In this document: positions 7,640 to 15,293 of the stretch, piece by piece | How the letters are laid out: each line of letters starts with the position of its first letter | Numbering within the stretch: the first letter of the stretch is position 1 | Assembly (NCBI GenBank): GCA_001772005.1 | Contig: MERI01000162.1 | Coordinates: 1-50,249 of the forward strand | DNA: 50,249 nt | From: Betaproteobacteria bacterium RIFCSPLOWO2_12_FULL_62_58 | GTDB taxonomy: Bacteria > Pseudomonadota > Gammaproteobacteria > Burkholderiales > SG8-41 | Direction of reading: 5' to 3' | Notes under the pieces: generated by a model | The model's input: only the letters and a program-made list of their open reading frames with translations | Databases searched by the model: none | What the model was told of the DNA's origin: nothing | Program-made: the position numbers and the translations under genes

Positions 7640-8839
7640 ATGGCCAGCTCAAAGCTGCCTGAGGGCGAACTCGCCTTCACGTACTTTCCGGGAAACTATA
7701 GATGGTCACACGGGCTGCTCATCGCGCTGGGTGGTGCACCCTGGGGGGGAGGCGAGATCGACGAGATCAACCGCATCGGGCTGCGGCTGAAGGATCGAGT
7801 CGGTGATGACGTGGCCTGGTTCCACGAGTGGGCGGGCGAGGCGGAGCGGATCGAGAACATCGGCCATGCAGAGGCGGCCAGGGGTCACGCGTTAACCGCG
7901 GCGGCCTATCTTTTTCGTGCGTCACATTATTACCACGTCGGTGAACGATTCCTGCAGCCGAAGACCGAGGAGAGCCAGGCTGCTTACCGGCGTGGCGTGG
8001 AAGCTTTCAAGAAAGCGGCAAGCCTCGTGCCGCGGCCGCGCATCGAGCATGTCGAAGTGCCCTATGAGGGCACGAGTCTGCCCGGCATCCTCGTGCGTGC
8101 GGATCCGGTCGCAGGCCGCAGCGGCAAACGTCCGGTCATGCTGTTCCTTGACGGCTTCGATGTGACTAAGGAGATTCAATATTTCAGGGGCGTTCCCGAT
8201 CTTGCCGCGCGCGGCGTCTCCTGTCTCATACTCGACGGGCCGGGTAACGGCGAAGCCATTCGTTTCCGAAATCTTCCGCTGCACCACCAGACGGAACGGC
8301 ATGCCGGCGCGGCCTATGATTACCTCGCCGGCCGGTCCGAATTCGATCCGGCGCGCATCGGCGTCATGGCGCTGAGTCTGGGCGGGTACTACGCGCCGCG
8401 CGCCGCGTCGATGGATCAGCGGTTTGCGTGTTGCATCTCCTGGGGGCCCGAGTGGGATTACCACACGAAGTGGCAAGAGCGCCTCGCCCGCATCGAGCGT
8501 GGGGAGACGCTCTCGTTGTCTGTCCCCTGGCAGCATCTGCTGTGGGTGTTCGGAGTGAAGACCAAGGAAGAGGCGTTCAAGAAGCTCGAGGGGTTCAAGC
8601 TCGACGGCGTCGTGCAGAAGATGAAATGCCCGTACCTCCTCGTGTATGGTGAAGGCGACCAGCAGGCGCCCTTCGAGCACGCCAGGAAAACCATGGCCGC
8701 TGCCGGCTCGAAACAGAAGGAACTCAAGGTCTTTACCCGCGAGGAAGGCGGATATCATCACTGCCAGGTCGATAATGTCAGTATCGGGACCGCTTACATG
8801 TGGGACTGGATAGCAAACGTACTGCAGCCTCAGCGGTGA
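7640..8839 (+). CDS. FrsA-like alpha/beta hydrolase (2,6-dihydroxypseudooxynicotine hydrolase-type)
   Basis: Serine hydrolase of 399 residues with a helical N-terminal cap domain (about 1-135) and an alpha/beta-hydrolase core. The nucleophile is Ser246 in ALSLGGYY, the acid Asp340 in YGEGDQQAP and the His at about 373-374 in EGGYHHCQ. This layout matches the FrsA/DUF1100 group that includes C-C bond hydrolases of aromatic and diketone breakdown. Homologous genes occur at 27834 (complete) and 23037 (truncated) in this window. The ATG at 7640 has a weak upstream AGGGGAA. It follows a Bug gene in the same direction. The substrate is unknown. Confidence 0.82.
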   Translation: MASSKLPEGELAFTYFPGNYRWSHGLLIALGGAPWGGGEIDEINRIGLRLKDRVGDDVAWFHEWAGEAERIENIGHAEAARGHALTAAAYLFRASHYYHVGERFLQPKTEESQAAYRRGVEAFKKAASLVPRPRIEHVEVPYEGTSLPGILVRADPVAGRSGKRPVMLFLDGFDVTKEIQYFRGVPDLAARGVSCLILDGPGNGEAIRFRNLPLHHQTERHAGAAYDYLAGRSEFDPARIGVMALSLGGYYAPRAASMDQRFACCISWGPEWDYHTKWQERLARIERGETLSLSVPWQHLLWVFGVKTKEEAFKKLEGFKLDGVVQKMKCPYLLVYGEGDQQAPFEHARKTMAAAGSKQKELKVFTREEGGYHHCQVDNVSIGTAYMWDWIANVLQPQR

Positions 8840-8951
8840 CCTTGTTTTTTGGAGGCAGTGTCAGCGGACAACCTGACCCCACCCGTTCGCGCCAAGGTCC
8901 ATGCGTTGTCAGAACCAGCGCGGGCTCTTTGATAATCATTACTGTTTCGCG

Positions 8952-9064
8952 TGTGACATTTGTCCTCATTGCACAGGTCTAGTGTGACATTTGTCCTCAT
9001 TGCACAGGTCTAGTGTGACATTTGTCCTCATTGCACAAGTCTAGTGTGACATTTTTCCTTACTG
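8952..9064. repeat. 31-bp tandem repeat, 3.6 copies
   Basis: Units begin TGTGACATTTGTCCTCATTG and end CACAGGTCTAG, at 8952-8982, 8983-9013, 9014-9044 (one substitution) and a partial unit from 9045. Such GTGACATT-type multiple repeats resemble transposase-binding ends of IS21-like elements, but no transposase is present. It lies about 70 bases upstream of the gene at 9136, so a regulatory role is also possible. The rest of 8840-9135 shows no gene. Confidence 0.85.
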
Positions 9065-9135
9065 TAACTCCCTGACTGCTGTTCTAATTATCCCGGTGAC
9101 GCTGGCGAAATTCATGGCCGGCAGGAGTGACCGTG

Positions 9136-9771
9136 ATGGGGATGCATATCGGCTTGGCAGCAGACAGAAGATGTGGGCGTGAACGCAGGACGTTCGACGA
9201 TCCCAGTTACTTCGGTCCCGAGCGCAGAAGCGGCCTGGACCGGCGCTCTGCGACGGAGGGAAGAGGGTTTCTGAACCTTCAGCCGTTCGCGGCCGGTGAG
9301 TCCGCAGTCTGTGTTGAAGCGGGCGCCGCGGCAGGTCACCGTCTCGTGGCCCGCAACGATCATCATTTATCCAGCCCTCTCGTCGTGGTAAAGCGCCTGG
9401 AATCCGAGTTCGCCTACGTTGAAGCCGACGCGGCAGCCGGACATCGCCACGTCCTGGAAATGATGAGCCAACTTGAAGCGCGCAAAGGCGATCGTAGAAC
9501 ATTCGTTTGCGATGAACGCCTGGAGCGCTTGAACACCGTCAAGGACAGGGCCGTATATGTGCACTTCGGCGATGACCCGAGCTCCGAGACGGAATACCTT
9601 TGCACGGTCGTCATCCCGGGAGAGCCGCTTGTCTTTCAATATGAATCGGCCACGCATGAACGCGCCGCCTGGCTCCTGCTCAAGCGTTGCGCGAAAGTCC
9701 TGGGCTACGACATCGATGACGTGAAAGCCGACGTTCGTCTCGGCAGCTTGTCCCTGCAGCCGCAGTACTAG
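9136..9771 (+). CDS. Conserved-type hypothetical protein with ERRxxxDRR motif
   Basis: 211 residues, function not recognised. The N-terminus has an Arg-rich segment (GRERRTFDDPSYF then GPERRSGLDRRS) of the sort found as flexible linkers in some signalling proteins. Two similar repeats follow: EAGAAAGHRLV and EADAAAGHRHV, about 50 residues apart. A C-terminal half (KDRAVYVHFGDD to the end) looks like a small folded domain. The ATG at 9136 is chosen because AGGAG ends eight bases before it; an in-frame GTG at 9127 overlaps that site. No signal peptide or membrane segment. Probably cytoplasmic. Confidence 0.6.
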   Translation: MGMHIGLAADRRCGRERRTFDDPSYFGPERRSGLDRRSATEGRGFLNLQPFAAGESAVCVEAGAAAGHRLVARNDHHLSSPLVVVKRLESEFAYVEADAAAGHRHVLEMMSQLEARKGDRRTFVCDERLERLNTVKDRAVYVHFGDDPSSETEYLCTVVIPGEPLVFQYESATHERAAWLLLKRCAKVLGYDIDDVKADVRLGSLSLQPQY

Positions 9772-9788
9772 CGGCGGAGTGCTGCCAT

Positions 9789-9813
9789 GGCACGCTGGTA
9801 GTAACAGCGTGCC
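9789..9813 (+). terminator. GGCACGCTG/CAGCGTGCC hairpin
   Basis: Perfect 9-bp stem with a 7-base loop, starting 17 bases after the stop codon of the preceding gene. No clear T-run. The following region to 9976 holds only short broken frames on the minus strand and the start region of the next gene. Confidence 0.5.
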
Positions 9814-9976
9814 GATGTGCTTGTGCGGATCGGCCGGCATGAACCCGGCTTCGCCTCGATCTCCGCGCGCACCGCCAGCGTGTTCCCGAAGCCTTCCATG
9901 TCGAACTTTGCGTCCGGCGAAAGAGGTGGTCGCGGGGGAATGCTAAAATTGAATAACGTCATCCGGAGCAACAAAA

Positions 9977-11644
9977 ATGGCCGATAAATCCACCAACGTA
10001 TCCCAGCCTCGCGACTACAAACTGATCGTCGAGAAAGACGTCCAGATCCCGTTACGCGACGGGACGCTGCTCTACGGCGACGTGTTCCGTCCCGACGGGG
10101 GCGAGGAGCGCTTTCCCGTGATCATGAATATCGGGCCGTACATGAAGGACAAGCTGTGGGTGCCGCCGCCCGATCTCGAGGAAAAGCCCAACCCTTACAT
10201 GAACTGGGAAACCGTCAATCCGCTGTGGTGGTGCCCGCGCGGCTACGCGCTGCTGCGCGTCGATACTCGCGGCTCCGGCAAGTCGCCCGGGAAATCGGAC
10301 CCAAGCTCGTACCAGGAAGCGCTCGATGCCTACGATTGCATCGAGTGGGTCGCGAAGCGGCCCTGGTGCAACGGCAACGTCGGAACGTGCGGCATCTCGT
10401 ATCACGCCGCCTTCCAGTGGCGCGTCGCGGGCCTGCAACCGCCCTCGCTCAAGGCGATCATGCCGTGGGAAGGCCGGGCGGACCAGTACCGCGACCAGGC
10501 CTACCACGGCGGCATCTTCGCCATCGGCTTCATCGCGCGCTGGGCCAACAACAACACCGCGCTCCATTTGCTCGGCAAGCCGCGCGCCTACAACCCGGAC
10601 TCCTTCGACAACAACCTGCTCTGGAACTACATGAGGAACAGCCTCGATTCCGAGTACTGGCGGAAGAACAGCGCGCGCTGGGACCGGATCACGGTGCCGG
10701 TCTACAGCGTCGGCAACTGGGGCGGCTCCTCGATGCACCTGCGCGGCAATACCGAGGCCTATCTGTGCGCGGCGTCGCAGAACAAGAAGCTGCGCATCCA
10801 CAGCGGCACGCATTATCACCCGTTCCATTCGGAGGAGGGGCGCATCGACCAGTTGCGCTGGTTCGATCACTGGCTGAAGGGCATGGCCACCGGCATCATG
10901 GACGAGCCGCCGGTGAAGCTCGAGATCCGGACCGGCGGCAGCAGGAAACCGTACCCGGTCCGCTTCGAGGACGACTGGCCGATCCCGCGCACGCAATGGA
11001 CGAAGTTCTTTCTCAGGATCGACCGCGCCGGCTCCGAGGATCCGAAGGCGGTGGAGGGCGAGCTGACGAGGACCGCGCCGCAGAAGCTGGAAAAGGTTTC
11101 CTATCGGCAGAGCGCGCCGAGCCGGCCCGGAACGATGCCGCGCGGCGTGTCCTTCGAGACGCCGCCGATGACTGAGGACACCGAAGTCACGGGCCCGATC
11201 GTGCTCAATCTCTGGGTCTCGAGCACGGGCGAGGACATGGACATCTTCGCCACGCTCCGCAACATCGGTCCCGACGGCAAAGACCTGTACGAAGTGGGCC
11301 AGCAGGACGAGCCGTTGCAGTGCGTGACCAAGGGTTGGCTCCGCGCTTCGCACCGCAAGCTTGATCCGGAAAAATCATTTCCGTACCGGCCGTATCACGC
11401 GCACGACGAGCGGTGGTGGCTGAAGCCCGGCGAGGTCGTCGAGTGCCAGGTCGAGATTTGGCCCACTTCCATGGTGTTCAGGAAAGGCCACAAGCTGCGC
11501 CTCGACATCTCGCCCGCCGACGGCGTGGGCACGCAGCACTTCACGCACTTCCACGCGGATTACAACGCGGGCGCCGAGAGCACGATCCACGCCGGCGGCG
11601 ACAAGCAGTCTTATTTGCTGCTGCCGATCATTCCACCTAAATAG
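9977..11644 (+). CDS. CocE/NonD family hydrolase (X-Pro dipeptidyl-peptidase-like)
   Basis: 555-residue serine hydrolase. The N-terminal alpha/beta-hydrolase domain starts with VQIPLRDGTLLYGDVFRP, followed by VDTRGSGKSPG and the nucleophile segment GTCGISYHAAFQW (Ser near residue 141); the family usually has GxSYxG, so the residues after Ser are unusual. The cap and core continue to HSGTHYHPFH, the likely catalytic His region. The C-terminal part is the jelly-roll domain (about 350-555; TGPIVLNLWVSST, KGHKLRLDISPAD). Known members cleave acyl esters or N-terminal dipeptides. The ATG at 9977 follows CCGGAGC. It is probably co-transcribed with the ABC exporter 18 bases downstream. Confidence 0.85.
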   Translation: MADKSTNVSQPRDYKLIVEKDVQIPLRDGTLLYGDVFRPDGGEERFPVIMNIGPYMKDKLWVPPPDLEEKPNPYMNWETVNPLWWCPRGYALLRVDTRGSGKSPGKSDPSSYQEALDAYDCIEWVAKRPWCNGNVGTCGISYHAAFQWRVAGLQPPSLKAIMPWEGRADQYRDQAYHGGIFAIGFIARWANNNTALHLLGKPRAYNPDSFDNNLLWNYMRNSLDSEYWRKNSARWDRITVPVYSVGNWGGSSMHLRGNTEAYLCAASQNKKLRIHSGTHYHPFHSEEGRIDQLRWFDHWLKGMATGIMDEPPVKLEIRTGGSRKPYPVRFEDDWPIPRTQWTKFFLRIDRAGSEDPKAVEGELTRTAPQKLEKVSYRQSAPSRPGTMPRGVSFETPPMTEDTEVTGPIVLNLWVSSTGEDMDIFATLRNIGPDGKDLYEVGQQDEPLQCVTKGWLRASHRKLDPEKSFPYRPYHAHDERWWLKPGEVVECQVEIWPTSMVFRKGHKLRLDISPADGVGTQHFTHFHADYNAGAESTIHAGGDKQSYLLLPIIPPK

Positions 11645-11662
11645 AACTGAGACGATAGCCGC

Positions 11663-13450
11663 GTGCCTCGTCCCGCGTCCTTCATATCCCCGCCCAAGGG
11701 CGACGTCGCCCAACTGCTGCGCCTCGGAGGCTTTCTTGCCCCGTATCGTGGGCGCCTCGCCGGCGCGCTTGCCGCGCTCGTGGTCGCCGCAGGCTGCGTG
11801 CTCGCGCTGGGGCAGGGCCTGCGCCACGTGATCGATGCCGGATTCGGCAGCGGCGATCCAAACCTGCTCAATGCTGCGCTCGTCGCGGTGGTGGCGGTGT
11901 CCGTGGTGCTCGCATGCGCAACCTGGGCGCGCTTCTACCTGATGATGAGCGTCGGCGAGCGGGTCATCGCCGATCTGCGCCAGGCAGGCTTCGGCCACGT
12001 GCTGACGCTCTCGCCCGCGTTCTTCGACTCGGCGCGCACCGGGGAAATCGCCTCGCGGCTCACCAATGATACCGAGCAGCTGCGGCAGGTGGTCGGCTTC
12101 GGCTTTTCGATGTTCCTGAGGAACGCGCTGATGATGGCGGGCGCGTTGGCGCTGCTCTTCGCCACCAGTCCCAAGCTCGCGGCGCTGATTGTGCTCGGCG
12201 TGCCGGCAACGGTGGTGCCGATCCTGCTCATGGGCCGGCGCGTGCGGGGTCTGTCGCGCGTCAATCAGGACCGGGTCGCGGACGTATCGGCCCACATCGA
12301 CGAGTCGCTGCACGAAATCCGCACGGTGCAGGCCTACCGGCACGAGGACCGCACGCGCGAGCAGTTCAACGCAGCGACCGAAGCGGCCTACGCCGCGGGG
12401 GTGCATCGCGTCCGCGTCAAGGCGTGGCTCATCTCGCTGGTGATGCTGATCGGTTTTTGCGCCGTCGGCGTGATTCTCTGGATCGGCGGACACGATGTGT
12501 TCGCCGGGCGCCTGACAGCCGGGCAATTGTCGGCGTTCGTGTTCTACGCCGCCATAGTCGCCAGCGGCGCGGGCACGATATCGGAGGTGTGGGGCGAGAT
12601 CCAGCGTGCGGCGGGCGCGACCGAACGGCTGATGGAGCTGCTGGATACGCCGTCCGCGCTCGCGGCGGCGGCGCCGCAAATCAAGCTGCCGCCGCGCGTG
12701 GCGGGCGCGATCCGGTTTGATGAAGTCAGATTCGCCTACCCCAGCCGGCCAGAGACCATCGCGCTGGGTCCCCTATCGTTCGCGATCGATCCCGGGGAGC
12801 GGGTGGCGCTGGTCGGTCCTTCCGGCGCGGGCAAGTCCACGGTGTTCGCGCTGATCCTGCGGTTCTACGATCCGCAGTCCGGCCGCACCCTTGTGGACGG
12901 CGCCGACATTCGGTATTGCGATCCGCACGACCTGCGCCGCGCCGTCGCGCTCGTGCCGCAGGACCCGGTGATCTTCGCCACCAGCGTTGCCGAGAACGTG
13001 CGTTTCGGCCGCCCGGACGCGTCGAACGAAGCAGTGCGGGACGCATGCGCCGCGGCGCACGCGCTCGAGTTCATAGAGCGGCTGCCGCAGGGGTTCAATA
13101 CCGACCTGGGCGAGCGCGGCGTCAAGCTTTCCGGCGGCCAGCGCCAGCGCCTTTCCATCGCGCGGGCACTGCTCGCCGACCGCCCGATCCTGCTGCTCGA
13201 CGAGGCGACGAGCTCGCTCGACGCCGAAAGCGAGCGGCAGGTCGCGGCTGCCCTGGAGCGGCTCGCGCGCGGGCGTACCACGCTCGTCATCGCGCATCGG
13301 CTGGCCACAGTGCGCCACGCCGATCGCATCATCGTCATGGACCGCGGCCGGATTCATGCGGTCGGCACGCACCAGGAACTGCTGCGAGAAAACGGCCTCT
13401 ACGCTCATCTCGCGCGGCTCCAGTTCATCGCGGAAGGCGAGCGCGTTTGA
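11663..13450 (+). CDS. ABC exporter, fused permease/ATPase (MsbA-like)
   Basis: 595-residue half-transporter that would work as a homodimer in the inner membrane. The N-terminal transmembrane domain (about 20-330) has six predicted helices and the usual FFDSARTGEIASRL coupling segment. The ATPase domain has Walker A GPSGAGKST (about 384-392), Q-loop VPQDPVIF, signature LSGGQRQR (about 489), Walker B ILLLDEATSSLD (about 509-520) and H-loop VIAHRL. The start is GTG at 11663, 18 bases after the CocE-like gene, suggesting an operon. Relatives export lipids, peptides or drugs; the cargo here is unknown. Confidence 0.93.
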   Translation: MPRPASFISPPKGDVAQLLRLGGFLAPYRGRLAGALAALVVAAGCVLALGQGLRHVIDAGFGSGDPNLLNAALVAVVAVSVVLACATWARFYLMMSVGERVIADLRQAGFGHVLTLSPAFFDSARTGEIASRLTNDTEQLRQVVGFGFSMFLRNALMMAGALALLFATSPKLAALIVLGVPATVVPILLMGRRVRGLSRVNQDRVADVSAHIDESLHEIRTVQAYRHEDRTREQFNAATEAAYAAGVHRVRVKAWLISLVMLIGFCAVGVILWIGGHDVFAGRLTAGQLSAFVFYAAIVASGAGTISEVWGEIQRAAGATERLMELLDTPSALAAAAPQIKLPPRVAGAIRFDEVRFAYPSRPETIALGPLSFAIDPGERVALVGPSGAGKSTVFALILRFYDPQSGRTLVDGADIRYCDPHDLRRAVALVPQDPVIFATSVAENVRFGRPDASNEAVRDACAAAHALEFIERLPQGFNTDLGERGVKLSGGQRQRLSIARALLADRPILLLDEATSSLDAESERQVAAALERLARGRTTLVIAHRLATVRHADRIIVMDRGRIHAVGTHQELLRENGLYAHLARLQFIAEGERV

Positions 13451-13474
13451 TGGCGTGACCAGTGATTGGTTTGC

Positions 13475-13516
13475 TGAATCCTGAATCCTGAATCCTCGAT
13501 CCTCAATCCTCAATCC
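13475..13516. repeat. 7-bp tandem repeat (TGAATCC/TCAATCC), six units
   Basis: Three TGAATCC units, one TCGATCC and two TCAATCC fill most of the gap between the ABC exporter and the SRAP gene. The reverse complement (GGATTGA/GGATTCA) is the same unit family as the array at 31980-32035. Confidence 0.9.
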
Positions 13517-13523
13517 TTGACAA

Positions 13524-14204
13524 ATGTGCGGCCGTTACGCTCTCTATGGGCCCGTCTCGAGAACGAACCGGCATGCGATCGAGTTTTTGGAGCAGGAGAT
13601 CGATTTTGCGCCGAGCTACAATGCGGCACCGACACAAAAGCTTCCCGTATTTCGTGCCAGTTCCGAGCGCGGCAGAGAACTCACGCTGCTGCGTTGGGGA
13701 CTGATCCCGTCGTGGGCAAGCGATCTTGCCATCGGGGCGCGCATGATCAATGCCCGCGCGGAAACCGTGGCCGAGAAGCCGGCGTTTCGAACGGCCTTCA
13801 AGCGCCGGCGCTGCCTCGTGCCGATGTCGGGATTCTACGAGTGGAAGAAAGCGCCTGGTGGAAAAGTGCCGTATTTCATTCGTCCGCTGCATTCGGAAGT
13901 ATTTGCCGCGGCGGGGCTCTACGAATGTTGGCCCGGCAAGGATGGCGCGGAGCCCGTCGAGAGTTACACTATCATCACCACCGCAGCCAACGAGTTGATG
14001 CAAACGCTGCACGACCGGATGCCGGTCCTTCTGCCGCAGAGCGCTTACGAGGCGTGGCTGGATCCCGGAAACGAGAAGACCGACGCGCTCAGGGATATGC
14101 TCAGGCCCTATCCAGCCGAGGAGATGCGTGCATACCCGATCAGCCTGCGGGTAAATAACGTGAAGAACGACGGGCCGGAGATCATTGAACCGGTCGACGC
14201 GTGA
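13524..14204 (+). CDS. yedK: SRAP-domain abasic-site processing protein (YedK/HMCES family)
   Basis: 226 residues. SRAP proteins bind single-stranded DNA and form a stable thiazolidine crosslink to abasic sites through Cys2. Here the protein begins MCGRYAL, so Cys2 is exposed after Met removal. Other active-site landmarks are NAAPTQ, RWGLIPSW, INARAETV, CLVPMSGFYEWK and the catalytic His in LHDRMPV. All key residues appear intact. The ATG start is fixed by the Cys2 requirement. It is a housekeeping-type repair gene; no SOS box was identified upstream, where the 7-bp tandem repeat lies. Confidence 0.95.
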   Translation: MCGRYALYGPVSRTNRHAIEFLEQEIDFAPSYNAAPTQKLPVFRASSERGRELTLLRWGLIPSWASDLAIGARMINARAETVAEKPAFRTAFKRRRCLVPMSGFYEWKKAPGGKVPYFIRPLHSEVFAAAGLYECWPGKDGAEPVESYTIITTAANELMQTLHDRMPVLLPQSAYEAWLDPGNEKTDALRDMLRPYPAEEMRAYPISLRVNNVKNDGPEIIEPVDA

Positions 14205-14262
14205 GCGACCGGTGCCTATTGAGCTTTGTATAATTGGCTAACAGTCGTAATAGGTCGATGTC

Positions 14263-14483
14263 ATTCCCGTGGAAACGGGAATCTATGCGGCGCATCAACG
14301 CGCGTGGCAGTGCAGTATGGGTCCCCGCTGGAGCCTGCACTCGAGTGCCTTAATCGGAGGCGGGCATCCATCCAATCTGTGGTGTACTGAAATTGGATTC
14401 CCGCTTTCTCGGGAATGACAGTCAGGGACACTTTGTAGTCGGCTTCAAGCCGACATCTATTAAACCCATCGGCTTATAGCCGA
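14263..14483. repeat. Intergenic block of four short palindromes
   Basis: The 14205-14515 gap holds no gene but four hairpins: ATTCCCGT/ACGGGAAT (14263-14282), ATTCCCG/CGGGAAT (14397-14416), GTCGGCTT/AAGCCGAC around one base (14438-14454) and TCGGCT/AGCCGA (14469-14483). The first two are copies of one element flanking about 115 bases. They look like dispersed repeats; the last two could also terminate or protect the yedK transcript. Confidence 0.7.
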
Positions 14484-14515
14484 AGGTCGTTTAGTACCCA
14501 GTGAAAGGAGTAAAC

Positions 14516-14998
14516 ATGCGCGAACTTTTGCCTCATGCCGAAAAAGTGGCTGCGCTCCTGAAGGCGCGTAACCAGACGATTGCAGTCGCTGAATCCTCCG
14601 CCGGTGGTCTGATTTCGGCGGCCCTGCTCGCCGTGCCGGGCGCCTCCGCCTACTTCGTCGGCGGCGCCGTGATCTACACGCGCAAAGCGTTGCTGGGACT
14701 CATGGAAGTCCGCGAAGAAATGCTGTCGGGATTCCGCGCGTCGACCGAGGCCTACGTGTTGTTCAAGGCGCGCGTCATTCGCGAGCAGCTCGGGACCGAT
14801 TGGGGCATCAGCGAGAGCGGCGCGACCGGCCCCACCGGCAACCGCTACGGCGACCCTGCGGGGCACGCGTGCATCGGCCTGGCCGGCAGCGTTGAGCGCG
14901 CGATCACGCTCGAGACCGGCAGCGCTGACCGGGTCGCCAACATGCATGCATTTGCAGCGGCGGCGCTGAAGCTCCTGGCGGAGAGCCTTGTCCAATAA
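14516..14998 (+). CDS. pncC: Nicotinamide-nucleotide amidase PncC (CinA C-terminal domain)
   Basis: 160-residue stand-alone CinA_C domain that deamidates nicotinamide mononucleotide to nicotinate mononucleotide in pyridine-nucleotide recycling. Landmarks: IAVAESSAGGLISAALLAVPGAS with the catalytic Ser-Ala-Gly-Gly, YFVGGAVIYTRKALLGL and GISESGATGPTGNRYGDPAG. Length matches E. coli PncC (165 residues). The ATG at 14516 has a strong AAAGGAG six to eight bases upstream; the GTG at 14501 lies before this site and is rejected. Cytoplasmic. Confidence 0.9.
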   Translation: MRELLPHAEKVAALLKARNQTIAVAESSAGGLISAALLAVPGASAYFVGGAVIYTRKALLGLMEVREEMLSGFRASTEAYVLFKARVIREQLGTDWGISESGATGPTGNRYGDPAGHACIGLAGSVERAITLETGSADRVANMHAFAAAALKLLAESLVQ

Positions 14999-15000
14999 CT

Positions 15001-15028
15001 GCGAGAGGCGAGAGGCGGGAGGCGTGAG
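15001..15028 (+). repeat. 7-bp tandem repeat (GCGAGAG), four units
   Basis: GCGAGAG twice, then GCGGGAG and GCGTGAG, starting two bases after the pncC stop codon. Same unit as the larger array at 29050-29133. Confidence 0.85.
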
Positions 15029-15070
15029 GGGCGGAGCGTTACGCGTCCGCTAATCCGGATTTTTCATTTT

Positions 15071-15160
15071 TGTGGGAGCGAGCTTCCTTGTGGGAGCCAG
15101 CTTGCTGGCGATTGGCAAGCCGATGAAACAGAGTTATCGGGGGCAAGCCCCCTCCCACAC
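15071..15160. repeat. REP-like palindrome TGTGGGAG...CTCCCACA
   Basis: TGTGGGAG at 15071-15078 and CTCCCACA at 15152-15159 are perfect inverted arms. Between them lie another GTGGGAGC, GCCAGCTTGCTGGC and GGGGGCAAGCCCCC. The organisation resembles Pseudomonas-type REP elements. The remainder of 14999-15293 shows no gene. Confidence 0.7.
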
Positions 15161-15293
15161 AGCCTGTCTTGCTCGATGGAGTGGATGTGAATAATCCAGG
15201 CTACTCGCCGTGCCGTCAGTCCGCTCTCGCGCCGCCGGCCTTCACCACCTTCACCCACTTCTGATTTGATGTCGCTCGGTGCCTGGCTATGCC

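Noticed and set aside
8952..9064. CRISPR array
   Set aside because: Units are directly adjacent without unique spacers; it is a simple tandem repeat.
10052..11353. 433-residue minus-strand frame
   Set aside because: Shadow of the CocE-like hydrolase; Arg/Val-rich composition and no motifs.
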